Counted from the stretch's first letter, positions 26,181 to 35,827 are shown. The stretch is 64,000 nt of DNA from AWTP1-13 sp963775835 (GCA_963775835.1 CAVZKV010000002.1:682001-746000); one strand, 5' to 3'. Program-made: numbers and translations. The notes: a model not told the origin generated them from the sequence alone.

Positions 26181-27101
26181 ATGACGATCCATGCGCTTTT
26201 ATTGACGGCGTCGCCGGCGGCGCCCGGGCTCGACGAAACGGTGATCGCCGCGGTGCGCCCGCTACTGGCGCCGGCCCAACTGATCGATCAGCGATGGCTG
26301 GCCGAAGGGGTGGCTTGGCAGGGTCTCGTGGTGACGGGCGCGCCAGGCGAGCCGGCGCCGCTGCGCGCCCGCCTTGGTGCGGCCCTGGCCCCGCGACCGA
26401 TCGATATCAATCTCGTTCCCGCCGACGCAGCGAGGCGCCGAAAAAAGCTGCTCGTTGCCGACATGGAATCGACCATCATCCAGCAGGAGTGCCTGGACGA
26501 GCTCGCCGCCCGTGTCGGTTTGCGCGAGCGCATCAGCCAGATCACGGCGCGCGCCATGCGCGGCGACCTTGCCTTTGAGGCCGCGCTCGAGGAGCGCGTC
26601 GCGCTCCTTGAGGGCCTCGACGCGGCCATTCTTGAGGACATCTATGCTTCTGTGACCTTGATGCCAGGCGCCGCGACGCTGGTTGCCACCATGCGCCGCC
26701 ACGGCGCCCACTGTGCCCTGGTATCCGGGGGCTTTAGCTTTTTCAGCGAGCGCATCGCCGCCCGGCTGCTCTTCGACAGCCAGCAGGCCAATACGCTCGA
26801 GATCGTCGATGGCAAGCTGGCCGGCAGCGTGCGCCAACCCATCCTCGGGCGTGAGGCCAAGCTCGCCAGCCTCAATCGCCTGACGCGCGCGTTGCAGCTC
26901 GATGCGAGCGACACGCTGGCCGTCGGCGACGGGGCCAATGATCTGTCGATGCTGCGGGCCGCCGGGCTTGGCGTTGCCTTTCGCGCCAAGCCGATCGTGG
27001 CCGCCGCCGCCGCGGTCCGGATCGAGTACGGCGATCTCACGGCGCTCCTCTATTTGCAGGGCTACGCCCGCCATGAGTTCGTTTGCGGCCGTGTCGGTTG
27101 A
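26181..27101 (+). CDS. serB: Phosphoserine phosphatase (SerB)
   Basis: SerB makes serine from O-phosphoserine. The 306-residue protein has an ACT-like N-terminal part (to about 85) and a HAD phosphatase domain. HAD motif I reads VADMESTII, so the second acidic position is Glu where most SerB have Asp; I have a recollection of the Glu form in some alphaproteobacterial SerB but cannot check it. Motif II is VSGGFSFF, and motif IV is AVGDGANDLSMLRAAGLGVAF. It is divergent from miaA with 113 bases between them. Confidence 0.93.
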   Translation: MTIHALLLTASPAAPGLDETVIAAVRPLLAPAQLIDQRWLAEGVAWQGLVVTGAPGEPAPLRARLGAALAPRPIDINLVPADAARRRKKLLVADMESTIIQQECLDELAARVGLRERISQITARAMRGDLAFEAALEERVALLEGLDAAILEDIYASVTLMPGAATLVATMRRHGAHCALVSGGFSFFSERIAARLLFDSQQANTLEIVDGKLAGSVRQPILGREAKLASLNRLTRALQLDASDTLAVGDGANDLSMLRAAGLGVAFRAKPIVAAAAAVRIEYGDLTALLYLQGYARHEFVCGRVG

Positions 27102-27307
27102 GGCCGCCCGCTTAGGGCAGGAGAAATGGGCCGAAGCCGATTTCGTCAAGGCAAAGAGCGAACTCATCCGCATTGCCGAAAAGCAAGCGGGACCTAATCC
27201 CTCTCACCGAGGCGATAGAGACTATGGGGCAAAGATGGGAAACCCGAAATGGTGGATTGTCCCGCGCGTCGTACGATAGAACGCAACTTCAATATCCAAT
27301 GGTCTAT

Positions 27308-27341
27308 CAAATAAAATAGGGCCGCTATCGCGCGCGGCCCT
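27308..27341 (-). terminator. Intrinsic terminator of the outer-membrane barrel gene
   Basis: On the minus strand AGGGCCGC and GCGGCCCT form an 8-bp GC-rich stem (27334-27341 with 27318-27325) with an 8-base loop. ATTTTATTT follows directly. It lies about 25 bases after the stop at 27366. This is the best factor-independent terminator in the window. Confidence 0.8.
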
Positions 27342-27365
27342 GAGTAGGTAGCGGCTTTACCTCCA

Positions 27366-28202
27366 CTACTTCAACGGGGCAGGTGCGGCCTCCTCGCGAC
27401 GCCCGAATCTGTAGGCCAGCACAGCGCGCACCGAGTGAACATCGATGTCGTGATCGAACTCGATGCGGTTGTTAAAGCTGCATGCTCCCCCGCAGGATCC
27501 CGCCTCGAGGGTAAATCTCCTGTCGTCATCGTTGAACTGCGAGAAGCGATACTCACCGCGCAACGACCAGTTGCTGCCCAGCCAGCCTAGCTGGGTTTCG
27601 ATGCCTGCGCCCACGAACCAACCGTCGCGATCCCTGTCGAATGAGCGCCTGAATTGGGTGTCAGCAAACGTGACAGAGAGGTCGCCTTCGACGGAGATTT
27701 GAGTCCAACCTGCGGAAACGTACAAAAGCGTGCTCGGGCTTGACAGAAAACCGAGCCTTCCACCGATCGACCAGGCGTGATTGTTTCCGTTCGACACGTG
27801 GACGTCGGTAAAGGGACCAATCGAAGCAATTCTGAAGTCGTTGTCCCCGTTGCCGAAATCGTAATCGACAAAGACACCGGCGAGCCAGTGTGGACTGACC
27901 AAGTGGTCATAGCCTAGGGTGACCGTACCGAAGAAGCGCCCATCGCCATTGTCAAGGTCCCATAGTCTCTGGGCATCGAACACCTGCACTACACCGCCGT
28001 CCCGTTGTTCCCGAACATACTTGGCCGACTGATCGTGCGTCGCAAAGGCTCCCCCGACGCCAACGCCAACGTAGAAGCCGGTCCAGATGGGCGTCAGCGT
28101 CGTCACCACCACCGGCCCCCGTCCCGGCATCCCATCCGCGACAGCATTGCTCGTCATGAACATAAGGGCGGTCGCCGCGCCCATAAGCAGCATTTTCTTC
28201 AT
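27366..28202 (-). CDS. Outer membrane beta-barrel protein
   Basis: A 278-residue protein with signal peptide MKKMLLMGAATALMFMTSNAVA, start at the ATG complementary to 28200-28202. The body alternates polar and aromatic residues as expected for a porin-like 8-stranded barrel. It opens with WTGFYVGVGVGGAFA, a common start of Omp25/31-like barrels, and ends in AVLAYRFG. Two cysteines in CGGAC near the C-terminus could form a disulfide. The DNA here is visibly less GC-rich than the neighbouring genes, so it may be a later arrival. It is monocistronic, with its own terminator. Confidence 0.83.
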   Translation of the reverse strand: MKKMLLMGAATALMFMTSNAVADGMPGRGPVVVTTLTPIWTGFYVGVGVGGAFATHDQSAKYVREQRDGGVVQVFDAQRLWDLDNGDGRFFGTVTLGYDHLVSPHWLAGVFVDYDFGNGDNDFRIASIGPFTDVHVSNGNNHAWSIGGRLGFLSSPSTLLYVSAGWTQISVEGDLSVTFADTQFRRSFDRDRDGWFVGAGIETQLGWLGSNWSLRGEYRFSQFNDDDRRFTLEAGSCGGACSFNNRIEFDHDIDVHSVRAVLAYRFGRREEAAPAPLK

Positions 28203-28741
28203 GTGGAGATCCTGTTTGGTCGGACGCAGCACGCAGAGCCGCGTTGCAGCGGCAAATCTTTCTCGTCGGGCGCGTCACAAACGCGGAACAGGATGGAGCC
28301 AGCGCCTGCAGCACCGGCAACTTTACAGCTGATTGGCGTGTCAGCAAAGACGTGCGCAAGCAATTTAGACATTTTCTGTGGCAATACGGCCACCTCTTTC
28401 TCTAAATCATAGAAGAGAGAGATGACCCTGAGATTTCCTTTTATCTACTCCGAGGCAGTCTCTGCGCCCATGCATGCCGAGACGTAGCCTTTTGCAGGCG
28501 CCGTCCAGCTGCATGATCTCATCTCCGGAGCTCGTAGCTGTACCCTGGCGTCGTTCCTGAGGGCGGCGCCCGGAGCTCGGTCACCAACTCTAAGGACAAG
28601 ACGACCAGCGGGTTGGCGGTAGACCTAAACTCGTGGGGCAGACCGGCCGCCCACACCTGGAGGATCAACTTGCTGAGCTCGCCAGGTTCCTTGGGCTGGT
28701 CTGGGCGCGTATGGGTTGGTCTAGCCGGGCGAAATGCCCGC
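28203..28741. other. Intergenic stretch upstream of the barrel gene
   Basis: These 539 bases hold no gene I can defend. The left part continues the lower-GC composition of the barrel gene and should contain its promoter and leader. A minus-strand frame at 28519-28794 has no recognisable similarity and overlaps the end of the next gene. A purine/pyrimidine-mirrored stretch near 28390-28425 (CTCTTTCTCT ... GAAGAGAGAG) could form a weak hairpin. Confidence 0.4.
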
Positions 28742-29491
28742 TTAGGGCAGCACCGCCAAGCGGCGCTTGATGGTCTCAAAGAGGCGCACGCCACCCGCCC
28801 GCAGCCGCCGCCCCAACAGGGCGGCGCCGGCCCATAGGGCCGCGCCGGCGAGGCTCACGTGCGGGGACACCCGGCGCCACTCGAAGGCCAAGCGCCGACG
28901 CAGGCGCTCCTTCCAAAGTCGTCCGACCCTCCAGGCCCAGGAGCTGCGCACCCGCTCGGTGAGCGCCTCCTTCCAGGGCATGACGGTGTCGTGTGCCCAG
29001 GCGAACCAGCCGATCTGCATCAGCGCCGGTTGGGTCAGCTCAAAGAGGCGGGCGATCAAGGCCGTTGCCACCACCTTGGCGGCGATGAACAACGCGCTGG
29101 CGAGCACCAGCTGTCCCCGGGCGATCAGGAACAACGCCACGAATTTGAGCGGCAAGAGGAGCAGCGTGGGCAAGGCGAAGGCGAGCAGGGCCGCATACGG
29201 CGGCAGCCGCGCGATGGCATATTCGATGCGTGCCCACGGCCGCCAACGCGCCAGCCTGCCCAACCAATCTGCGAGCGGCCGCCAGCCCCACTCCTCAAAG
29301 ACGATGATCAGGGCCAAAAGGACCTGTAGCGTGCCCCCGAGAAGCGGCCCGAGCAGCCGCCAGAGCAAACGGGCGAGCGCGCCGAGCCGTTGGGCGCCCT
29401 GCCGCGCCAGAGAAAGTCCCTTGCCGGCGATCGCCCGCATGCCGAGTGCGCTCGTCCGGTCAGGCCCGCCCTTCTCCTTCCGACTTGCCAC
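28742..29491 (-). CDS. Conserved membrane protein of unknown function
   Basis: A 249-residue protein with two or three hydrophobic segments (about residues 42-66, 98-120 and 125-145) and a basic C-terminal half. Conserved-looking phrases include FEEWGWRPL, LPPYAALLAFALPTLLLLP and FELTQPALMQIGWFAWAH. I recall such sequences as an uncharacterised alphaproteobacterial family, but no function is known to me. It lies about 180 bases downstream of the Atm1-like exporter on the same strand. Confidence 0.7.
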   Translation of the reverse strand: MASRKEKGGPDRTSALGMRAIAGKGLSLARQGAQRLGALARLLWRLLGPLLGGTLQVLLALIIVFEEWGWRPLADWLGRLARWRPWARIEYAIARLPPYAALLAFALPTLLLLPLKFVALFLIARGQLVLASALFIAAKVVATALIARLFELTQPALMQIGWFAWAHDTVMPWKEALTERVRSSWAWRVGRLWKERLRRRLAFEWRRVSPHVSLAGAALWAGAALLGRRLRAGGVRLFETIKRRLAVLP

Positions 29492-29668
29492 CTTGCAAGC
29501 TCCGCCGCCGCAAACCCCTGCCGGTCACGCTGTCGCCGCTGCGGCCGACCCGCCGAGCCAAGGCCTCAGCTCCTGTCCGCCTTCATCTACCGTGCATTTT
29601 GCCGTCCGCGCCCGGCGAAATCATGCCGCGCCCCAGCGAGGGGGACGCCGCGCGGCCGGCGCCGAGGT

Positions 29669-31681
29669 TTAGCTCGCCGGGGCCAGGCCATCGCCTGGGT
29701 CCGAGCTGGGACCGGGACGCGGGGCCGCCCCTGCCAGGGCGGCCGCGGCGTCGAGGCGTCCATCCCTGATGCGCTCGCCCTCCTGCGCCAGGGCCTCGGC
29801 CAACTCCTCGCGCGCCTTTTCCGCTTGCCGCTGCCGGTTCCACAGGCTGGCGTAAAGCCCACCGCGCGCCAACAGCTCGGCGTGCGGGCCTTGCTCGACC
29901 AGTCGGCCCCGATCCAGCACCAGGATGCGGTCGGCGCCGACAATGGTGGACAGCCGATGCGCGATGACGAGCGTCGTGCGGTTCTTCGAGACTTCGTCGA
30001 GGGCGTCCTGGATCTCTTTCTCGGTGTGGCTGTCGAGCGCGCTGGTCGCCTCGTCCAGGATCAGGATCGGCGGCCCTTTGAGGATGGTCCGGGCGATGGC
30101 AACGCGCTGCTTTTCGCCGCCGGAGAGCTTGAGGCCGCGCTCCCCGACGGTGGTGTGATAGCCGTCCGGCAGCGCCTCGACGAACGCATCGATCTGCGCC
30201 ATGGCCGCCGCCTTGCGCACGTCCTCAAAGGTGGCGTCGGGCCGGCCGTACTGAATGTTGTAGAGGATGGTGTCGTTAAACAAGACCGTATCCTGCGGCA
30301 CGACGCCGATTTGGGCGCGCAACGAAGCTTGTGTGACCTCGCGGATGTCGTGACCGTCGATGCTGACGCGTCCTCCGGCGACATCGTAAAAGCGCAGCAG
30401 GATGCGGGAAATGGTTGACTTGCCGGCGCCGGATGGACCGACGATGGCCAGCATTTTTCCAGCCGGTACCTCGAACGACAAACCCTCCAGAATCGTTCGC
30501 TGCGGCTCATAGGCAAATTTCACGTTCTCGAAGCGAATGGTGCCCGCCTTCACCTCCAGGGCTTTGGCGTCGGCGCGGTCGCTGACTTCGGGCGCTATCA
30601 CCAGCACATCCATCATGCGCTCGATGTCGATCAGCGACTGTTTGATCTCCCGATACACCATGCCCATGAAGTTGAGTGGAATAAACAGCTGCAGCATCAG
30701 CGCATTGACCATCACGAAGTGACCGACCGTCTTCTGCCCGGCGGCGATGTCATTGACGGCCATCACCATGCAGAGCGTCAGCGCCACGGTGAAGATCACA
30801 GCCTGCCCGCTGTTGAGCACGGCCAGCGAGCTGTAGCTCTTGATGCTGGCGTGCTCATAACGAGCCACCGCCTTGTCGTAGCGCCGCGCCTCGCGCTCCT
30901 CGGCACCGAAATACTTGACCGTCTCGTAGTTTAGGAGGCTGTCGACCGCCTTGGTGTTTGCCTCCGTGTCGCTGTCGTTCATGCTGCGCCGGATCTGGAT
31001 GCGCCAGTCGGTGGCGCGCACCGTAAAGGTGAGGTAAAGGGCGATCATGGCCACCACCACGGCGGCGTAGCGCCAGTCGAACTCGTAGAGCAGCACCCCC
31101 ACCACCAGCGCAAACTCCACCAGCGTCGGCACAAAGGTCATCAGCGTCATGCGCGTGATGTTCTCAATGCCGGTGCGCCCGCGCTCCAGCACGCGCGTGA
31201 GGCCGCCGGTCTTGCGCTCCAGATGGAAGCGCAAGGACAGCTGATGCATATGTTCGAAGGTCTTGCGCGCGAGCTTGCGCACGGCATGCAGTGCGACCTT
31301 GGCAAACATGCCTTCGCGCAGCTGCACCAACAGGGTCATGGCAATACGCGTAAGCCCGTAAAGCAGCGTTGCCAGCACGGGGGCTCCCGCCAGCCAGGCC
31401 CAGGTCTGCCCGGGCGGCAGGCTGCCGCCCGCCAGGGCGACCAGCGCGTCCGTTGCCCACTTGAACGCAAACGGCATGCTGACGGTGACGATCTTCGCCA
31501 GCAGCATGAGCAGAAGGGAAACGAGGACGGTTGCCTGCAAGTCCGGCCTGTCCGCCGGCCACACATACGGGGCAAGGCCGCGCAAGACGCGCCATTGGCC
31601 AGAGGCGCTGCCGCCCTGGGGTGCGGCGTTGTCCTCGCCGCGTGCCGCGCCGCCGCCAGGGCTGGTGAGATATCGCTGCAT
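29669..31681 (-). CDS. ABC exporter, Atm1/HMT1-type half transporter
   Basis: A 670-residue protein with an N-terminal six-helix exporter domain (about 60-370) fused to an ATPase domain. Walker A is AIVGPSGAGKST, the signature LSGGEKQRVAIAR, and Walker B LILDEATSALD. The body resembles alphaproteobacterial Atm1 proteins, which export glutathione-linked sulfur or metal compounds and help Fe-S cluster homeostasis and metal tolerance. Phrases such as RVLERGRTGIENI and NYETVKYFGAEERE are typical. It would act as a homodimer in the inner membrane. The last 60 residues are a variable low-complexity tail. Confidence 0.88.
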   Translation of the reverse strand: MQRYLTSPGGGAARGEDNAAPQGGSASGQWRVLRGLAPYVWPADRPDLQATVLVSLLLMLLAKIVTVSMPFAFKWATDALVALAGGSLPPGQTWAWLAGAPVLATLLYGLTRIAMTLLVQLREGMFAKVALHAVRKLARKTFEHMHQLSLRFHLERKTGGLTRVLERGRTGIENITRMTLMTFVPTLVEFALVVGVLLYEFDWRYAAVVVAMIALYLTFTVRATDWRIQIRRSMNDSDTEANTKAVDSLLNYETVKYFGAEEREARRYDKAVARYEHASIKSYSSLAVLNSGQAVIFTVALTLCMVMAVNDIAAGQKTVGHFVMVNALMLQLFIPLNFMGMVYREIKQSLIDIERMMDVLVIAPEVSDRADAKALEVKAGTIRFENVKFAYEPQRTILEGLSFEVPAGKMLAIVGPSGAGKSTISRILLRFYDVAGGRVSIDGHDIREVTQASLRAQIGVVPQDTVLFNDTILYNIQYGRPDATFEDVRKAAAMAQIDAFVEALPDGYHTTVGERGLKLSGGEKQRVAIARTILKGPPILILDEATSALDSHTEKEIQDALDEVSKNRTTLVIAHRLSTIVGADRILVLDRGRLVEQGPHAELLARGGLYASLWNRQRQAEKAREELAEALAQEGERIRDGRLDAAAALAGAAPRPGPSSDPGDGLAPAS

Positions 31682-31813
31682 GGTCTGGCTTTACTTCCCG
31701 CGTCCGCCATTGTCAATTCGCCATGGGCACTCGGCGATTTTGGACGCCCGGCGATGCTGCACTGCAGCGGCCGCAACCGTAGTGGCCCCGGCATCCAGGC
31801 CCTGGGGCGGCGC

Positions 31814-33271
31814 TCACGAGCCCCGGCGTCGCTGCCGCGGCAGGTAAAGCTGCTGGCAGGGCATGATAACGTCGGGACCGCGTCGCAACCGCTCCCGATT
31901 GGCGAGAAAAATCGTGCGATACCGCGCTCCGGCCCCGTAGTGGCGCTCCGCAATCGCCCACAGCGTGTCGCCGGTCTTGACCACGTACCAGCCAGGCAGC
32001 GCCACCTCGGCGCCGGCGGCTCTGCAGCGCTCGCCCCCCGACGCTTTGGCATGGCGCGAGAGGCGACTTTTGGGCTCTGCAGGCTTGGTGATCTTGGAGG
32101 TGTGCCGTTGCGCCAGCGCGGGTGACGGCGCCGTGAAAGCCGCGGGCTTATCGGGCGTGGGGGGCGTGGCGACGGGAGCCGGCTGGTCCTGGGCGGGCGT
32201 TTCCTCGGCAGGTTTTTCAGTGGCTTGTGCCGGGGCGCTGCTGTCTTCGGCTTGCCCGGCCGGCGCCGCCGCCGGGACCCCGGGGCTCGGTTTGTCGTCG
32301 GGAGGGCTCCCTTTGGCGGGTTTGGCTTCGGCGGTGACCGTGCCCGGCTTGGAGGTGTCTTCTTCCTCCTCGTGCGGGCGGGGCGCCTCGGTGCCGGCGA
32401 GGCCCGCTGGTCTCTCGCCGGCCGTGCGCCCAAGCGGGTCCTCGTTCGTCTTCGATGCCACCGCGGGATCGGCGGCCACCGGGGACCGCTCGGTCGCTGC
32501 CTCAGAGTGGGGGCCAGAGTGGGGTCCAGAGTGGCCCTCTGGGTCGGGCTTGGCTGGCTCGGCGGCCGCAATCGCGCCCGGTCCAGGATCGGCATTGGGA
32601 GGCGCCTCGAGGGCAGCCCGCCCGTCGCCGGCGGAAAGCCGTGTGGCCTCGGCCTCGCCTGTCTTGGGCCCACCGGCCGTCTCCGCTTGCCCGGTTGGCG
32701 GACCAATTCCGGCGACGGCCGCGCCCGGCTCGACTGGGGCGCCGGGCGCCGTCGCTGACGGCGTCCCCGCGGGCGCGCCGACCCTCGCGCTGCCCTCTTC
32801 GGCACGCCCTTGGTCTCGACCGGCGCGCACGTGCGCCTCCGCGACCGGATCCCACTTGGACGCCGGCGCGCCGGCGCGGGCGAGCCTTTGCATGATCGCT
32901 TGGAACTCTTGGCTTGAGCGTTTGAGCCAACCGACGGTGGCTGGATCCCAACCCTTCTCGGCGCCCTCCAGCGCCAGCCGCCGCAAGATCCCCCTGTATT
33001 CGTGCTCGGAATAGTCGAACCAATAGAGCAAGAGGGGGACGGAGCGCTCGCGGTCCGCCGCGTTTACGGGGCTCGACGGCGGTTTGGGTTTGGCCTCGGG
33101 CGTCTGCTCCTTAAGGACCTCGCCAAATTTCTTGGAAGCTTCCTCGGCCAGTTCTTCGGCGTGCCGCCGCACGGGATCATCGGGCTTGGCGTCCTGCGCA
33201 AGGGTGGGATCGCACAGGGCGCCAAGCGCAACCGTAGGCGCAAGCACAACCCAGTGAGCCCTCTTCACCAC
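31814..33271 (-). CDS. LysM peptidoglycan-binding protein with a long Pro/Ala-rich linker
   Basis: About 485 residues. The likely start is GTG at 33271 (or 33268), giving a signal peptide VVKRAHWVVLAPTVALGALC...AQ. Residues about 30-145 form a globular, charged region I do not recognise (LLLYWFDYSEHEYRGILRRL). A linker of some 260 residues rich in Pro, Ala, Glu and Gly follows, including a GPHS repeat. A single C-terminal LysM domain (WYVVKTGDTLWAIAERHYG ... ANRERL) ends the protein. It is probably periplasmic and wall-bound. The open frame continues upstream, but that part is antisense to the LOG gene. Confidence 0.78.
   Translation of the reverse strand: MVKRAHWVVLAPTVALGALCDPTLAQDAKPDDPVRRHAEELAEEASKKFGEVLKEQTPEAKPKPPSSPVNAADRERSVPLLLYWFDYSEHEYRGILRRLALEGAEKGWDPATVGWLKRSSQEFQAIMQRLARAGAPASKWDPVAEAHVRAGRDQGRAEEGSARVGAPAGTPSATAPGAPVEPGAAVAGIGPPTGQAETAGGPKTGEAEATRLSAGDGRAALEAPPNADPGPGAIAAAEPAKPDPEGHSGPHSGPHSEAATERSPVAADPAVASKTNEDPLGRTAGERPAGLAGTEAPRPHEEEEDTSKPGTVTAEAKPAKGSPPDDKPSPGVPAAAPAGQAEDSSAPAQATEKPAEETPAQDQPAPVATPPTPDKPAAFTAPSPALAQRHTSKITKPAEPKSRLSRHAKASGGERCRAAGAEVALPGWYVVKTGDTLWAIAERHYGAGARYRTIFLANRERLRRGPDVIMPCQQLYLPRQRRRGS
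32503..32538. repeat. 12-base tandem repeat in the LysM-protein linker
   Basis: CAGAGTGGGGGC, CAGAGTGGGGTC and CAGAGTGGCCCT follow one another. Because the unit is a multiple of three, it encodes in-frame repeats (GPHS) in the linker. Confidence 0.65.
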
Positions 33272-33622
33272 GCCCCTACGTCGCCTCCCCCAAAGGGCCC
33301 CGGCCTTCCCAACCCCCCGCGTGAAACATTCCGCCCCCTGCCGGCGCGCCGTGCCGGTTGCCAGGGCCAACCCTATGAGCCGCGCTAGCTTAACGCCAAC
33401 CCCGGCTGGCCACAAACCTTGGGGTCTCGCCCCCTGGCACCCCTTAGCGCCCCCCTGTGGCACCCCCTTTGTGGCACCCCCTGGCACACCACTTGGCGCG
33501 GCAGGCCGCAATTTGGCTCCGGCCGTCCCAATACTATTTACGTGTCCCAGGCCCCACACATGACAAGGCGCATCGGAACAGGGCAAGCTATGGGAGATCG
33601 CCGCCGAGTAAGAAGGTTTCAT
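33272..33622. other. Divergent region between the LysM-protein and LOG genes
   Basis: No gene is supported in these 351 bases. The centre is C-rich, with GTGGCACCCC repeated at 33457-33466 and 33471-33480 and a related CTGGCACCCC at 33434-33443. Promoters for both flanking genes should lie here; I found no convincing pair. Confidence 0.4.
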
Positions 33623-34249
33623 ATGCAGCAAAAAACCAACAAGAACACCCGCAAACAGCCCTCTACCATCTGCGTCTACTGCGGCTCCAACACGGGCAAG
33701 AACGAGGCCTACGTGGCCGCGGCCAGGGCATTGGGGCGACAGATGGCGGAGGCCGGCGTCGGCCTCGTCTACGGCGGCGGCGGCCTCGGCCTGATGGGCG
33801 AGATCGCCAAGACGGTGCTCGCCCACAAAGGGCACGTCACCGGCATCATCCCAGAATTCCTCTCCAAAAAAGAGCGCATGTTGCGCGCGGCCGACGAGCT
33901 GATCGTCGTCAAAGACATGCACCACCGCAAGCAGCTGATGTTTGACCGATCCGATGCCTTCGTGGCCCTGCCGGGCGGCATCGGCACGCTCGAAGAACTG
34001 GTGGAGCAGCTGACCTGGGCGCAGCTCGGTCGGCATCACAAGCCGATCGTGCTCTTGAACGCGGAAGGCTTCTGGGCGCCGTTCTTGTCTCTCCTGCAGC
34101 ACATGCACCGCGAGAAGTTCATTCGGCCCGACATGGACGTGAGCTTCATCACGGTCGACAGGGCCGAGGAGGTTTTGCCGGCGATCCAGGCGGCTTTGCA
34201 ACGCGCACCCGACAGCAAGGTGGACGCCGAGCTTGCGGAAAAGTTCTGA
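33623..34249 (+). CDS. LOG family protein (cytokinin riboside 5'-monophosphate phosphoribohydrolase-like)
   Basis: LOG-type enzymes remove ribose 5-phosphate from nucleoside monophosphates. The 208-residue protein has a Rossmann-like fold with CVYCGSNTGKN near residue 17, YGGGGLGLMG near 51, and the diagnostic PGGIGTLEEL in its second half. The start at 33623 is chosen because the upstream part of the frame is unlike the family. Whether it works on cytokinins or ordinary AMP is unknown. Confidence 0.87.
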   Translation: MQQKTNKNTRKQPSTICVYCGSNTGKNEAYVAAARALGRQMAEAGVGLVYGGGGLGLMGEIAKTVLAHKGHVTGIIPEFLSKKERMLRAADELIVVKDMHHRKQLMFDRSDAFVALPGGIGTLEELVEQLTWAQLGRHHKPIVLLNAEGFWAPFLSLLQHMHREKFIRPDMDVSFITVDRAEEVLPAIQAALQRAPDSKVDAELAEKF

Positions 34250-34377
34250 AGGCGGCCGGCAGCGATCACCGGCGTCTCACCAGGTTGTGACCGCGGCAAG
34301 GAGAACCGTATTGAGGCTTGCTCCGTAGACGGTGCCACTCCGCAAGAGGAGTGCAACACGTCAAGGGAGACACCACA

Positions 34378-35181
34378 ATGCAATTCTCAGTTCGTCGCGA
34401 TTGTGCAGTTGGCGCGCTCGCCGCGCTGCTGGCTAGCCTCCTCGCCAGCCAGGCCGCGCAAGCCGCGAGCATCGCTGCCTTACAGGACGGCAAATCGATC
34501 GTTTGGATCGATACGCAGCAAATGCGGGTGACCGGCACGACCGTGCTGGCCGGCGGGGCGAGCCTGGTCGGTATCGATGTGCGTCCCGCGGACGGAAAAC
34601 TCTACGGCTTGACGCCCGATGGCGGCGTGGTCACGCTCGATGCCCGCACCGGCAAATGGGAGAAGAAGAGCCAGCTTACCGAGCAGCTACCGAGCGGCGT
34701 CACCTTCGCGGTCGATTTCAATCCGGCGGCCGACCGTCTGCGCGTGCTGACCAACACCGGCATGAGCTATCGCATCAATGTCGAAGACGGCAAGACGACC
34801 GTCGACGGCTCGCTCAAATTCGCCGACGCCGACGCGCACAAGGGCATGACAGCCAACGTCATCGCCGCCGCCTATTCCAACAGCTACGCGGGCAGCAAGG
34901 AAACGACCCTCTACGATATCGACCGGGGCACCGCGGCGCTTCTCAAACAGGCGCCGCCCAACGACGGCACGCTCAACACCATCGGTAAGCTGGGCGTCAG
35001 CCTCGACGCCCCGGTTGCCTTCGACATCGCCGCGGATGGCAAGGGCGGCAATACCGGTTGGATGCTTATGGGCGGCGCGCTTTATGCGATTGACCTCGCC
35101 AATGGCCAAGCGAAGTCGGCGGGTAAGATCGCGGGCCTCAAGGGTTCCATCCTCGACATTGCCATTCTGCCATCCGAATGA
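34378..35181 (+). CDS. Exported DUF4394 protein
   Basis: A 267-residue protein with signal peptide (MQFSVRRDCAVGALAALLASLLASQAAQA), starting at the ATG at 34378 after a purine-rich ribosome site (AAGGGAGA). The body has repeats like beta-propeller blades: LVGIDVRPADGKLYGLTPDGG, AVDFNPAADRLRVLTNTG, ETTLYDIDRGTAALLKQAPPNDGTLNTIGKLG. That is the DUF4394 pattern. The function is unknown; probably periplasmic or extracellular. Confidence 0.82.
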   Translation: MQFSVRRDCAVGALAALLASLLASQAAQAASIAALQDGKSIVWIDTQQMRVTGTTVLAGGASLVGIDVRPADGKLYGLTPDGGVVTLDARTGKWEKKSQLTEQLPSGVTFAVDFNPAADRLRVLTNTGMSYRINVEDGKTTVDGSLKFADADAHKGMTANVIAAAYSNSYAGSKETTLYDIDRGTAALLKQAPPNDGTLNTIGKLGVSLDAPVAFDIAADGKGGNTGWMLMGGALYAIDLANGQAKSAGKIAGLKGSILDIAILPSE

Positions 35182-35268
35182 TGCAACGCCGCGGCGCGCC
35201 AATCATGGCCCGCCGCGCACCCCCCGCGTGCCCTGCCAAGCCACGCCGCAAGGAGCGATCTAGAGCCC

Positions 35269-35712
35269 ATGCGTCCGCTGCTGAGCTTCGCCCGCGAGCG
35301 CCGTCTGCTGCAATCCGCCGTGATCCTTGCGGCCTTGATCCCGATCCTCGCCGGGCTGGCGGGCGTCAATGGCGGACTTAGCGCCTTCGACGCTTCGGCG
35401 CGCTGGTCGCTCAATGGCGACAGCCACGTGCGCTATCTTTCCGGTTTGATCTTTGCCATCGGCGTCGGGTTCTTGACCACGGTGCCTGCCATCGAAGCCT
35501 GCGGCTCGCGCTTCCGCCTGTTGACGGTCTTGGTTCTGGTCGGCGGACTGGCGCGGCTCTATGCCGTGGCGCTCTGGGGCCTGCCGGGTCCGGCGATGCG
35601 GGCGGGCCTTGTCATGGAGCTCCTTGTTGCTCCAGGGCTGGCGCTTTGGCGTGAGCGCGTGGAGCGAGGCCTCGCAGGGGAGCGCCCATCGGGCGGCATG
35701 ACATTTTCGTAA
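35269..35712 (+). CDS. DUF4345-like small membrane protein
   Basis: A 147-residue protein with four membrane segments (about residues 16-36, 56-76, 83-103, 110-130). It resembles DUF4345 proteins: GGLSAFDASARWSLNGDSHVRYLSGLIFAIGVGFL. The function is unknown. It lies 87 bases after the DUF4394 gene and 115 before the next, so co-transcription is possible. Confidence 0.72.
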   Translation: MRPLLSFARERRLLQSAVILAALIPILAGLAGVNGGLSAFDASARWSLNGDSHVRYLSGLIFAIGVGFLTTVPAIEACGSRFRLLTVLVLVGGLARLYAVALWGLPGPAMRAGLVMELLVAPGLALWRERVERGLAGERPSGGMTFS

Positions 35713-35827
35713 CGTGGTCAGCGCGCCAAATTGCGCCATGGTTCTCTTCTAGTCGAGCGCCCGCGGCCGAGGTCGAGCTTAGCGTTGCAGCTGTGACGAT
35801 GTGCGGCCTCGTGCAGGAGGTTCCAGC

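Noticed and set aside
27071..27279. Short frame overlapping the serB end
   Set aside because: Out of frame with serB, no ribosome site, and no recognisable domain.
28519..28794. Possible small gene or transposase remnant
   Set aside because: No family match; overlaps the neighbouring membrane-protein gene and lacks terminal repeats.
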